A DNA stretch of 10,550 nucleotides from Spirochaetaceae bacterium (lineage in GTDB: Bacteria; Spirochaetota; Spirochaetia; Treponematales; Breznakiellaceae), in NCBI GenBank assembly GCA_031279965.1, contig JAITHM010000094.1, positions 1 to 10,550 on the forward strand. Reading direction: 5' to 3'. The position numbers and the translations under genes were made by a program. The notes below the pieces were generated by a model. The model searched no databases. It saw only the letters and a program-made list of their open reading frames with translations, and was not told where the DNA came from. Shown piece after piece: positions 1 through 7,054 of the stretch; position 1 is the stretch's first letter, and every line of letters starts with the position of its first letter.

Positions 1-24
1 TGCCGCGTTGCGGCGGGCTGGCGC

Positions 25-201
25 TCACTTCAATGTTGGCCATTTTCCCTGTGAAAGGCCGCTGAAGTCCCAGTCGGTTTCGCTCCAGCCCAGAGCCGTC
101 CATGTGGCTGTGTTTTTAAGGTCATCAGCCTCAACCGCCTTGCCGGTTTTAGGCAATTTTAATTTTATCGCGTGGCCGTTACCGTAAAGCTTGCCAGAGG
201 A
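25..201 (-). pseudogene. C-terminal remnant of a probable surface/repeat protein
   Basis: Reading the minus strand, one frame stays open from about 282 down to a TGA stop at 25-27 (85 codons) and contains no ATG. The last 55 or so residues look like real protein: a Gly/Ser stretch, a Lys/Leu-rich strand, then a Trp-rich tail (TWTALGWSETDWDFSGLSQG followed by KWPTLK). Tails of the form 'W-x-F-x-G...YP-x-L-K/W' right before the stop are familiar at the ends of GLUG-like and other repetitive surface proteins of spirochaetes and Bacteroidetes. The frame closes at a TAA at 283-285, just inside ilvD, so the N-terminal part is missing. I read it as a decayed or truncated gene end. The family assignment is by style only. 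The alternative is a chance open frame in a non-coding spacer. Confidence 0.4.
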
Positions 202-241
202 ACCTGTACTTTGAATTGCTGGACATAATAGTGGGCGGCGG

Positions 242-271
242 TTGACGGAGTGCGCGGACGCATGAGATAAT
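242..271 (+). promoter_or_regulatory. Putative sigma70 promoter for the ilvD-pyr operon
   Basis: A -35 box TTGACG (242-247) and a -10 box GATAAT (266-271) each match consensus at five of six positions, with an 18-base spacer. Transcription would start near 277-280. That is downstream of the first ATG (273) and only a few bases ahead of the second ATG (285). The promoter therefore favours the 285 start and a very short or nearly leaderless mRNA, which fits the absence of a Shine-Dalgarno sequence there. No other -35/-10 pair in the upstream spacer looked as good. Confidence 0.42.
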
Positions 272-284
272 AATGATAATTGTT

Positions 285-1946
285 ATGTATAGTGATATTG
301 TAAAAAAAGGGGTCGCCCGGGCCGGGCATAGATCTTTATTTAAGGCTCTTGGTTTTATTAACGAAGAATTTGACCGTCCGCTCATTGGACTTGCTGTTGC
401 TCAAAGTGAAATCGTTCCTGGTCATCTTCATCTTGACAGGGTTGCGCAGGCGGCGGCAGATGGTGTTCGGCTTGCCGGCGGGGTGCCTGTCAAATTCCCC
501 GTAATTGGCGTGTGCGACGGCATTGCGATGGGGCATGAAGGAATGCGGTATTCGCTTATCACCCGCGAACTTATCGCCGATTCCATCGAATGTATGGCTC
601 GCGCGCACGCCTTTGACGCGCTTGTGTTTATTCCCAACTGTGACAAAATTGTTCCCGGTATGCTGATGGCGGCTGCGCGCTTGAATCTGCCTGCCGTTTT
701 TGTTTCCGGCGGCCCCATGCTGGCCGGAAAAACACCCGAAGGGGCAAATCTTACCCTTACGACAATGTTTGAAGCGGTGGGAGCTGTCGCCGCCGGTAAA
801 ATGACTGAAATTGAACTTTCCGCACTTGAAGATGCCGCCTGTCCGGGCTGCGGCTCCTGTTCAGGAATGTTCACGGCAAATTCGATGAATTGCATAACCG
901 AGGCGCTGGGAATCGCGCTGCCAGGGAATGGTACGGCACCTGCCGTTTTTGCTGAACGCCTGCGGCTTGCAAAAAAAACCGGTATGCTCATTCTTGATGT
1001 GCTTAAAAAGGATTTGCGTCCCCGGATGCTTCTTACCGAAAAGGCCTTTATGAATGCTCTTGCCCTTGATATGGCACTAGGCTGTTCAACAAATACTGCC
1101 TTGCATCTTCCGGCTATTGCGCACGAAGCGAATTTCAAGCTTGATTTGGCGTTGCTTAACAAAGTAAGCGCCGTAACTCCCAATCTGTGCCGTCTTGCTC
1201 CGGCAAGCACAACACCCATTGAAGACCTTCATTTTGCAGGAGGCGTTCCCGCAGTACTCAACGAACTCGCGCGAAAGAACCTTGTCGCCCTTGACGCTCC
1301 AGCAATTTACGGCACATTGGCCGATAGCGCCGGTACCGCGCGTAATCGCAATACTGCCGTTATCCGTCCCATCGACAACCCGTACTCGGCAACGGGAGGA
1401 CTTGCCGCTTTGTGGGGGAATCTTGCGCCGGATGGCTGTGTTGTCAAACAAAGCGCCGTTGCCACCGCAATGCTTAAACATTCCGGCCCAGCGCGTATTT
1501 TTGATGGAGAAGATGCCGCCTTTGCCGCAATAACCGGCGGTTTAATTCGTGCGGGAGATGTAATTGTTATACGCTACGAGGGCCCCAAAGGCGGCCCCGG
1601 CATGAAGGAGATGCTTGCCCCAACGGCGGCACTGGCCGGCATTGGCCTTGACGACAAAGTTGCGCTGCTTACAGACGGGCGGTTTTCCGGCGCAACGAAG
1701 GGGGCTGCAATTGGACACATCTCTCCCGAGGCGGCGGCGGGCGGCCCGCTGGCACTGCTCAACGAAGGTGATGTTATTGAAATTGATATTCCCGCCCGTA
1801 CCATCAATGTACGTCTAAGCGAGAATGAGCTTGCTCTGCGCCGTGAACGCTGGCAGCCGCCTGCCCCCAGACGGACCGGCGGGTATCTTGACCGCTACGC
1901 TCAACAGGTAGGTTCGGCTGTGTCCGGTGCGGTGTTTAGCAGCTAA
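285..1946 (+). CDS. ilvD: Dihydroxy-acid dehydratase
   Basis: IlvD dehydrates 2,3-dihydroxy-isovalerate and 2,3-dihydroxy-3-methylvalerate to the 2-keto acids in valine, leucine and isoleucine synthesis. It is a cytoplasmic Fe-S enzyme. Numbering from the ATG at 273, both family signatures are visible: CDKIVPGMLMA at 123-133 and LTDGRFSG at 466-473. So are the cluster loop CPGCGSCSGMFTANSM (190-205) and VIRYEGPKGGPGM (432-444). The full length (553-557 residues) is normal. The N-terminal loop reads IVPGHLHL rather than the PCNxHL form with a cysteine, placing it with the archaeal/clostridial-type enzymes. I prefer the ATG at 285 (MYSDIVKKG) over 273, because family members begin with (M)xSDxxKKG and the promoter start site falls between the two. 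No clear ribosome-binding site precedes either. It is the first gene of the ilvD-pyrKDE cluster. Confidence 0.96.
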   Translation: MYSDIVKKGVARAGHRSLFKALGFINEEFDRPLIGLAVAQSEIVPGHLHLDRVAQAAADGVRLAGGVPVKFPVIGVCDGIAMGHEGMRYSLITRELIADSIECMARAHAFDALVFIPNCDKIVPGMLMAAARLNLPAVFVSGGPMLAGKTPEGANLTLTTMFEAVGAVAAGKMTEIELSALEDAACPGCGSCSGMFTANSMNCITEALGIALPGNGTAPAVFAERLRLAKKTGMLILDVLKKDLRPRMLLTEKAFMNALALDMALGCSTNTALHLPAIAHEANFKLDLALLNKVSAVTPNLCRLAPASTTPIEDLHFAGGVPAVLNELARKNLVALDAPAIYGTLADSAGTARNRNTAVIRPIDNPYSATGGLAALWGNLAPDGCVVKQSAVATAMLKHSGPARIFDGEDAAFAAITGGLIRAGDVIVIRYEGPKGGPGMKEMLAPTAALAGIGLDDKVALLTDGRFSGATKGAAIGHISPEAAAGGPLALLNEGDVIEIDIPARTINVRLSENELALRRERWQPPAPRRTGGYLDRYAQQVGSAVSGAVFSS

Positions 1947-1948
1947 GT

Positions 1949-2779
1949 ATGAATGGTGCGCTGCACAAAACGACTTTTCTCGTTCGTAAAATGGTTCTTT
2001 CCAATGTCTATTGGGAACTTGCCGTAAAGTGGGACGGCCCCGCGCCGGAAGCCGGGCAGTTTTTTATGCTTAAACCGCGCGATACTCCGGTTTTTCTTGG
2101 TCGTCCATTCGGTGTTGCCGCATATCAGGATGGCCTTCTTTTTTTTATTGTTGAAATCCGCGGCGCAGGCACAGCGGCTATTACCGCTCTGGAACCGCAA
2201 GCACCGCTTGAACTCTTTGGGCCGCTGGGGAAGGGCTTTTTCAGTTTTATCCCCGCAGAATCAAAGATTGCCCTTGTTTCAGGCGGGACAGGTATTGCCC
2301 CGCTTCTTTTTTTTGCCCGCGAGTATGCAGCCCGCAGCAGTTCCGCCCTGCGTGCCAACCTTTATGCCGGGTTTAAAAAAAGCTGGACGGCACCGCTCAC
2401 CAGCCCCCTCTTTGCGGCAATTACTGCCAGTACCGGACGTTTTATCCATGTCTCAGAGGAAGGCATTACCCCTGCGGGGGTTTTTCCGGGAGCCGCGGCA
2501 GGTGAACAGGGGCTTGTAACAGATTTTTTTGACGCGGAGGCCTATGATGTAGTTCTCTGCTGCGGCCCGGAAGCAATGATGTGTACCGTTGCCGCACACT
2601 GCGCACAAAGAGGAACGTCTTGTTTGGTAAGTTTTGAGCGAAAAATGGCCTGCGGTGTCGGTGCGTGCCGCGGCTGTACGGTTGAGCTTTATTCCGGTAA
2701 GCGCTGCTGCTGCACAGACGGCCCGGTTTTTCGCGCGGAGGAGATACAATGGCAGATGCCGATATTTCGCTCGAAATAG
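1949..2779 (+). CDS. pyrK: Dihydroorotate dehydrogenase electron-transfer subunit PyrK
   Basis: PyrK is the FAD and [2Fe-2S] subunit that lets class 1B PyrD pass electrons from dihydroorotate to NAD+. Visible parts in order: FAD-binding strand GRPFGVA (51-57), GPLGKGF (91-97), the nucleotide-binding loop SGGTGIAPLLFFA (111-123), a CCGPEAMM loop (204-211), and the cluster motif ACGVGACRGC (234-243) with a further Cys group at 253-255 before TDGPVF. Length (276 residues) is typical. The start lies two bases after the ilvD stop and lacks a Shine-Dalgarno sequence, so it is probably translated by coupling to ilvD. An in-frame ATG at 1991 is a less likely start because it would cut into the first beta strand. 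The 3' end overlaps pyrD by 31 bases. Confidence 0.93.
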   Translation: MNGALHKTTFLVRKMVLSNVYWELAVKWDGPAPEAGQFFMLKPRDTPVFLGRPFGVAAYQDGLLFFIVEIRGAGTAAITALEPQAPLELFGPLGKGFFSFIPAESKIALVSGGTGIAPLLFFAREYAARSSSALRANLYAGFKKSWTAPLTSPLFAAITASTGRFIHVSEEGITPAGVFPGAAAGEQGLVTDFFDAEAYDVVLCCGPEAMMCTVAAHCAQRGTSCLVSFERKMACGVGACRGCTVELYSGKRCCCTDGPVFRAEEIQWQMPIFRSK

Positions 2780-3654
2780 CCGGTATCCGGTTTCAGAATC
2801 CTGTTATCGCTGCATCGGGGACTTTTGGTTATGGCAGCGAGTACGCTTCACTAATCGATGTTGCCGCACTGGGGGGCATCTGTACAAAGGGGCTTACGTT
2901 GCAGCCCAGAACAGGCAATACAGGACGGCGGCTGTGGGAAACGCCATCGGGACTTCTTAACTCGATTGGACTGGAAAATCCGGGTATCGAAGCATTCATC
3001 AGCAGCGAACTTCCCCGGCTCCGCGCATACGGGCCTGTCGTCATAGCCAATTTGGGAGGAAGTAATACCGAAGACTATACCGAAGGCGCCCGCCTGCTTG
3101 ATGCTTCTTCCATCGATATGATCGAACTTAATATTTCGTGCCCGAATGTAAAATCAGGCGGTATGGCCTTTGGGCTCGATGCTGAATGTGCCGCCCGTCT
3201 TGTCCGCGCTGTCCGCGCTGCCACATCAAAACCGCTTATTGTAAAGCTTTCGCCCAACGCGCCGCTGCTTATCAATGTCGCATGCGCCGTCAGCGCTGCC
3301 GGAGCCGATGCCCTCTCGCTTGTCAATACATTCAAAGCAATGGCGATTGACATTCACCGGCGCGTCCCTGTCTTCGACAATATCACGGCAGGACTTTCCG
3401 GCCCGGCGATACGCCCTATCGCACTGCGGATGGTGTGGGAGCTTTGCACCGCCGTCGATATTCCCGTAATTGGCCTTGGCGGCATCAACAGCGCTTCCGC
3501 CGCGCTTGAATTTTTGATGGCAGGCGCACGGGCTGTGCAGGTTGGGTCGGCGACATTTGCACATCCGCCGGCAATGCTTGAAATTATTTCCGGTATCAGA
3601 GAGTATATGCACAACCATAAGATGAGCAGTTTACAGGAGTTAGCATTACGATGA
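2749..3654 (+). CDS. pyrD: Dihydroorotate dehydrogenase class 1B, catalytic subunit
   Basis: PyrD oxidises dihydroorotate to orotate, the fourth step of UMP synthesis. The 301-residue FMN TIM barrel shows NPVIAASGTFGYG (17-29), the substrate loop NSIGLENPG (71-79), IANLGG (99-104) and NISCPNVKSGG (128-138), with the catalytic base Cys131. A cysteine rather than a serine there is the mark of class 1 enzymes. The phosphate-binding end is IPVIGLGGI (238-246) followed by GARAVQVGSATF (259-270). The adjacent pyrK makes it the NAD-dependent class 1B type. The ATG at 2749 lies inside the pyrK tail, with a strong GGAGGAG site seven bases upstream. A 9-base direct repeat (GTCCGCGCT at 3202-3219) encodes a small VRAVRA duplication in a surface helix. 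Confidence 0.96.
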   Translation: MADADISLEIAGIRFQNPVIAASGTFGYGSEYASLIDVAALGGICTKGLTLQPRTGNTGRRLWETPSGLLNSIGLENPGIEAFISSELPRLRAYGPVVIANLGGSNTEDYTEGARLLDASSIDMIELNISCPNVKSGGMAFGLDAECAARLVRAVRAATSKPLIVKLSPNAPLLINVACAVSAAGADALSLVNTFKAMAIDIHRRVPVFDNITAGLSGPAIRPIALRMVWELCTAVDIPVIGLGGINSASAALEFLMAGARAVQVGSATFAHPPAMLEIISGIREYMHNHKMSSLQELALR

Positions 3655-4235
3655 ATACAATTACGCTGCTTAAAGAAAGCAAAGCACTGCTTGAAGGCCA
3701 TTTTTTACTCTCGTCAGGCCGGCATAGCAACAGGTATTTTCAATGTGCCCGCCTTTTGCAATATCCTGATAAAGCCGAAGCTGCGGTACAGCCTCTGGCA
3801 GCGCGTCTTAATGATGATATTGCGGCGGGAACGCTTGCCGTTGACGCTATTGTCGGGCCAGCGCTGGGCGGCATTATCGTTGCCTACGAACTGGGACGCC
3901 AGCTTAGGCTGCCTGCCTTTTTTACCGAGCGTGACGATTCCGGCGCAATGACGCTCCGCCGCGGGTTCGAAGTTCATCAGGGAATGTGTATTCTTATTGC
4001 CGAAGATGTCATTACAACAGGTAAATCATCGCTGGAAAGCATCAAAATACTGGAACATCAGGGAGCAAAGGTAACGGCGCTTTCCTGTATTGTCGACCGC
4101 CGCGCGGCCGGTGTTGAACTTCCGCTCCCCCTTTATGCGGCAGTTAAGCTTGATGCCGCCAACTGGTCTGACGGCGATTGCCCTCTGTGCAAACAGGGCG
4201 GTCTGCCAGTTAAACCCGGCTCCCGTCCCCTGTAA
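3651..4235 (+). CDS. pyrE: Orotate phosphoribosyltransferase
   Basis: PyrE joins orotate to PRPP to give orotidine 5'-monophosphate, the step after PyrD. The 194-residue protein has the N-terminal GHFLLSSGRHSNRYF (16-30), the VGPALGGI loop (68-75), FFTERD (90-95) and the type I PRTase PRPP-binding motif ILIAEDVITTGKSS (114-127). The C-terminus carries CPLCKQGGLPVKPGSRP (177-193). This tail belongs to the Thermus/clostridial-type PyrE branch rather than the E. coli branch. The start overlaps the pyrD stop (ATGA at 3651-3654), with an AGGAG site about 11 bases upstream, so translation is coupled. It ends the operon and faces era across only 38 bases. No convincing terminator hairpin is visible there. 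Confidence 0.95.
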   Translation: MNTITLLKESKALLEGHFLLSSGRHSNRYFQCARLLQYPDKAEAAVQPLAARLNDDIAAGTLAVDAIVGPALGGIIVAYELGRQLRLPAFFTERDDSGAMTLRRGFEVHQGMCILIAEDVITTGKSSLESIKILEHQGAKVTALSCIVDRRAAGVELPLPLYAAVKLDAANWSDGDCPLCKQGGLPVKPGSRPL

Positions 4236-4273
4236 TTGGTTTGCCGGCAGGCTTTCCACCAGAAGAAGGCGCG

Positions 4274-5170
4274 TTATACAAAGCTTGAAAGAATTTCATC
4301 ACGCTGCCGCCAGTCCGGTGCGGATTTGACCCGTAAATCAAGCTCTATTTTCCATTCAAATATTTTTTTTAGTTCCTGTAGCGCCGCGATGCGAATTTTC
4401 CGTATCATACTCCCCCCCTTGCCGACAACCATTCCCTTTTGTGATTCGCGTTCTGTTAAAATTGACGCACGAACCCACAGTTTGCCTACAGCACCGCCGC
4501 CGCGTAATTCAGCATCTTCAACAATAACATGAATACAATGAGGCAGCTCTTCGCGTAAATGCACTATGCATTTTTCCCGAATGATTTCTGCAATGCGAAA
4601 TGGAATTTCTTGGTCGGTATAACAATCGCCGTCATAATACTGGGGGCCTTCATGCGCCCGGTCAAAAAGCGCGTCAAGCAGCGCATCGGTGCCGCTGCCT
4701 GTTAGTGCCGACAGCATTATAAGCCGCGTGCGATCAAAGCCGTTAAATGTGCTAAAAACAAATTCTTCAATTGTGGCGCAGTCAGCTGGTGCGGCATCAG
4801 TTTTATTTACAGCAATAATCAGATTTTCTTGCCAGGCGCTTTTCTGAATAACATCCGACACAAGCTGCTCTTCAGCGCCAGGTTTGCGCGTCGCATCAAT
4901 CAGATACAGAGTCAGATCAGCCCCGGCAAGCCCCTGTTCTGCGGCGGCGCGCAAACGCCGGTTCATTTTTTTTTCTGAAAGATGAACACCAGGCGTATCA
5001 ATAAAAACAAGCTGCCCGCGTTTTTCTGTTACAATTCCCCGGATGCTATTACGTGTGGTTTGAGGAACAGGACTTACAATTGAAACTTTTGCTCCGCACA
5101 GAGTATTGAGCAATGTTGATTTTCCCGATGAAGGACGCCCTACCAGGGCGACAAAAGCACTTTTGAACAC
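4274..5170 (-). CDS. era: GTPase Era (ribosome assembly)
   Basis: Era is a GTPase that binds the 3' end of 16S rRNA and acts in 30S subunit maturation. G motifs are all present: G1 GRPSSGKST (11-19), G2 Thr39 in QTTRNSIRG, G3 DTPG (58-61), G4 NKTD (122-125) and G5 SAL (154-156). The linker IPFRIAEIIREK (189-200) and a KH domain with the GKGG loop (250-253, then SMIRKI) complete the 298-residue, normal-length protein. G1 has Ser-Ser where Asn-Val is usual. The start is GTG, with an in-frame TAA four codons upstream, so no longer form is possible. There is no Shine-Dalgarno sequence. A TATGAT box (minus strand, 5187-5182) lies only 11 bases ahead of the GTG, but no -35 goes with it. The gene runs convergent to pyrE. 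Confidence 0.96.
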   Translation of the reverse strand: MFKSAFVALVGRPSSGKSTLLNTLCGAKVSIVSPVPQTTRNSIRGIVTEKRGQLVFIDTPGVHLSEKKMNRRLRAAAEQGLAGADLTLYLIDATRKPGAEEQLVSDVIQKSAWQENLIIAVNKTDAAPADCATIEEFVFSTFNGFDRTRLIMLSALTGSGTDALLDALFDRAHEGPQYYDGDCYTDQEIPFRIAEIIREKCIVHLREELPHCIHVIVEDAELRGGGAVGKLWVRASILTERESQKGMVVGKGGSMIRKIRIAALQELKKIFEWKIELDLRVKSAPDWRQRDEILSSFV

Positions 5171-5303
5171 AGAAACAGTTTATCATATTTTGCTCTGCCG
5201 TGCCACCTTGTTTTTAATCATCGGAGATAGGGAGTATCATTCTTATAGTGCGTTGTCTCTTTCAGGAAAGGGGGGTATGTTGCGCTTGTATGCCGTCAAT
5301 GGC

Positions 5304-5309
5304 AGGAGG
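5304..5309 (+). promoter_or_regulatory. Shine-Dalgarno site that decides the TTG start
   Basis: A perfect AGGAGG lies ten bases upstream of an in-frame TTG at 5320. Earlier in-frame candidates (GTG 5248, ATG 5290, ATG 5299) either lack a ribosome-binding site or sit on top of this one. The N-terminal residues they would add are Cys-rich and do not resemble the family. Confidence 0.6.
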
Positions 5310-5319
5310 AAATAAAAAA

Positions 5320-5757
5320 TTGGATATAAAAGATAAAGAATTTATGTTAAGCGTGATTAAGACTCATCAGTTTGTCACGCTCGGTACCATACAGCATGAT
5401 ACGTACCCTGAAGTACGCATGATATTAAATGTTTTAAATAACGCTGCCGCAAATCTGTGTTTGCATTTTTTTACTGCAAAAAATTCGAGTAAGATGCAGC
5501 AGATTCAGCGCAATAATAATTGTTGTTTGTATTATTTTGATGCGGAAACTCGTAAATCGCTGCGGCTTTTTGGAGGATTTGCACTGTGCGGCAGTCCGCA
5601 TAAAGATTCTTTTTGGCGTGATGACTGGGAGGCGTTTGGTTATTCTGGCAAAGACGATCCTAACTGGACTGTTTTGCAGTTTACCCCGCGTTTCTACAAA
5701 TTTTTTGACGGCTCCGCCGAACACAGTGGAACTATAAATGCCGCCGATATGGGCTAA
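5320..5757 (+). CDS. Pyridoxamine 5'-phosphate oxidase-like FMN split-barrel protein
   Basis: This small (145-residue) flavin-binding split-barrel protein belongs to the general stress protein 26 / PNPOx-like group. Members bind FMN or a related cofactor, and their substrates are mostly unknown, so no specific reaction is claimed. From the TTG start the layout is typical: an N-terminal helix, the first strands QFVTLGTIQHDTYPEVRMIL (17-36), a cofactor-loop strand LHFFTAKNSSKMQQI (48-62), then CCLYYFD, and a C-terminal VLQFTPRFYKFFDG. It is not PdxH, which is longer and carries a different C-terminal signature. It stands alone between divergent era and downstream purA. Start choice is explained by the AGGAGG at 5304; a GTG start at 5248 would add 24 residues. 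Confidence 0.82.
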   Translation: MDIKDKEFMLSVIKTHQFVTLGTIQHDTYPEVRMILNVLNNAAANLCLHFFTAKNSSKMQQIQRNNNCCLYYFDAETRKSLRLFGGFALCGSPHKDSFWRDDWEAFGYSGKDDPNWTVLQFTPRFYKFFDGSAEHSGTINAADMG

Positions 5758-5827
5758 AAAAATCAGGCTTCTTGTGCGTATCTTCTCTGTTGTAAAAGTG
5801 AAAGAGAATATGATAGAGTAGGAACGC

Positions 5828-7054
5828 ATGAAGACGGTCGTAATTGGCGCCCAGTGGGGCGATGAAGGCAAAGGCAAGATAGTTGATTATCTTGCGCGGG
5901 ACGCACAGATCATTGTGCGTTTTTCTGGAGGCGCCAATGCCGGTCATACGATTGTTTCTGGCAGTGAGCAATACGCTCTCCACCTTATTCCCTCAGGGGC
6001 GCTTTACGGCGATAAAACAGTGGTACTTGGTGCAGGTATGGTTATCGACCCCAAAGCGCTTTTTGACGAAATTGATATGCTAGAACAACGGGGAATCAGC
6101 CTGCACGGGCGGCTTTTTATCTCTGACCGTGCTCATATTGTGCTGCCCCGTTACATTGAAATTGATAAAGAGCGCGATGCGGCACGCAAAAAACCTATCG
6201 GAACCACAGGACGCGGAATCGGCATCACCTATTCGATGAAAAGCGACCGCGATGGTATTCGTGTCGCCGACCTGGCGTGGCAGGAAAAGCTTGACGAGCT
6301 TTCCGCCGCCGACCGCAGCTTTCTTGAATGTTATGCAGAGCGCCTTTCAGCCTGCGCCATTGATGTATGCGCGTATCTTTCATTACATAACGATAAAAAC
6401 ATTCTTTTTGAAGGCGCACAGGGTGCGCTGCTCGATCTTGATTTGGGAACCTATCCCTATGCATCAAGCGGGATTTCGGCGGCGGCAGGAGCTTCGCTGG
6501 GCGGCTGCGTGGGGCCGCGGGCGCTCGACTGTATTCTTGGTGTGTTTAAGGCGTACTCAACCCGTGTTGGAAACGGCCCGTTCCCCACCGAATTTCGCGC
6601 AGCAGACGAAACTGAAGGCTCGCTCTGCCAGTTTATCCGTGAAACAGGCCGTGAATACGGCGTTACAACAGGCCGTCCGCGCCGCTGCGGCTATTTGGAT
6701 CTCGTCGCGCTTCGCTATGCTTGCCGCGTTAATTCAATTGATAAGCTTATTCTTACACATCTTGATGTTTATGATACGCTCAGCGAAATTAAAGCATGTA
6801 CCGCCTACCGCATTAACGGACATGAAACAACGGATTTTCCCGCATCTATTCCCGCGTTATCTCACGCCGAGCCTGTTTTACAGCGCTTTGATGGATGGCA
6901 GACGCCGTTGGGCGCTGTCACCCATTTTAACGCACTCCCCGCCGCAGCGCAGGCATATATCGCGTTTATCGAAGAATTTTGTCAAACGCCTGTCAGTATT
7001 GTATCAGTTGGTTATGAACGCAACGCGACTCTTGTGCGAGAGGAGAAATTATGA
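5828..7054 (+). CDS. purA: Adenylosuccinate synthetase
   Basis: PurA couples GTP hydrolysis to condensation of IMP with aspartate, the first committed step to AMP. Motifs: QWGDEGKGK (9-17, catalytic Asp12), NAGHT (37-41, catalytic His40), the IMP loop GTTGRGIG (125-132), FEGAQGALLD (194-203), STRVGNGPFPTE (244-255), and the aspartate-binding region TTGRPRRCGYLD (280-291). At 408 residues it is about 20 shorter than usual. The missing part is in the helical segment before FEGAQG (about 150-190). The guanine-recognition motif, normally TKLD, reads THLD at 310-313. The start has a TAGGA site four bases upstream. The stop overlaps the next gene in ATGA, so the two are coupled. Confidence 0.96.
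   Translation: MKTVVIGAQWGDEGKGKIVDYLARDAQIIVRFSGGANAGHTIVSGSEQYALHLIPSGALYGDKTVVLGAGMVIDPKALFDEIDMLEQRGISLHGRLFISDRAHIVLPRYIEIDKERDAARKKPIGTTGRGIGITYSMKSDRDGIRVADLAWQEKLDELSAADRSFLECYAERLSACAIDVCAYLSLHNDKNILFEGAQGALLDLDLGTYPYASSGISAAAGASLGGCVGPRALDCILGVFKAYSTRVGNGPFPTEFRAADETEGSLCQFIRETGREYGVTTGRPRRCGYLDLVALRYACRVNSIDKLILTHLDVYDTLSEIKACTAYRINGHETTDFPASIPALSHAEPVLQRFDGWQTPLGAVTHFNALPAAAQAYIAFIEEFCQTPVSIVSVGYERNATLVREEKL

Noticed and set aside
428..1219. Long minus-strand open frame (263 codons) inside ilvD
   Set aside because: It lies opposite an unmistakable ilvD coding frame, has Arg/Ala/Ser-rich low-quality composition, and shows no motif or ribosome-binding site. It is an antisense shadow of GC-rich coding DNA.
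3202..3219. Tandem 9-base repeat GTCCGCGCT in pyrD
   Set aside because: It is only two copies, in frame, and encodes a harmless VRAVRA helix repeat. It is too short to be a meaningful repeat array.
4236..4273. Possible terminator between convergent pyrE and era
   Set aside because: Only a GCCGGC hexamer palindrome is visible, with no hairpin plus T-tract on either strand.
5171..5300. Divergent promoters between era and the split-barrel gene
   Set aside because: There are -10-like boxes (TATGAT on the minus strand, TATCAT and TATAGT on the plus strand), but none has a -35 box at an acceptable distance.
5758..5827. Promoter for purA in the 70-base spacer
   Set aside because: A TATGAT box is present just before the ribosome-binding site, but no -35 fits and the start of transcription would fall inside the Shine-Dalgarno sequence.
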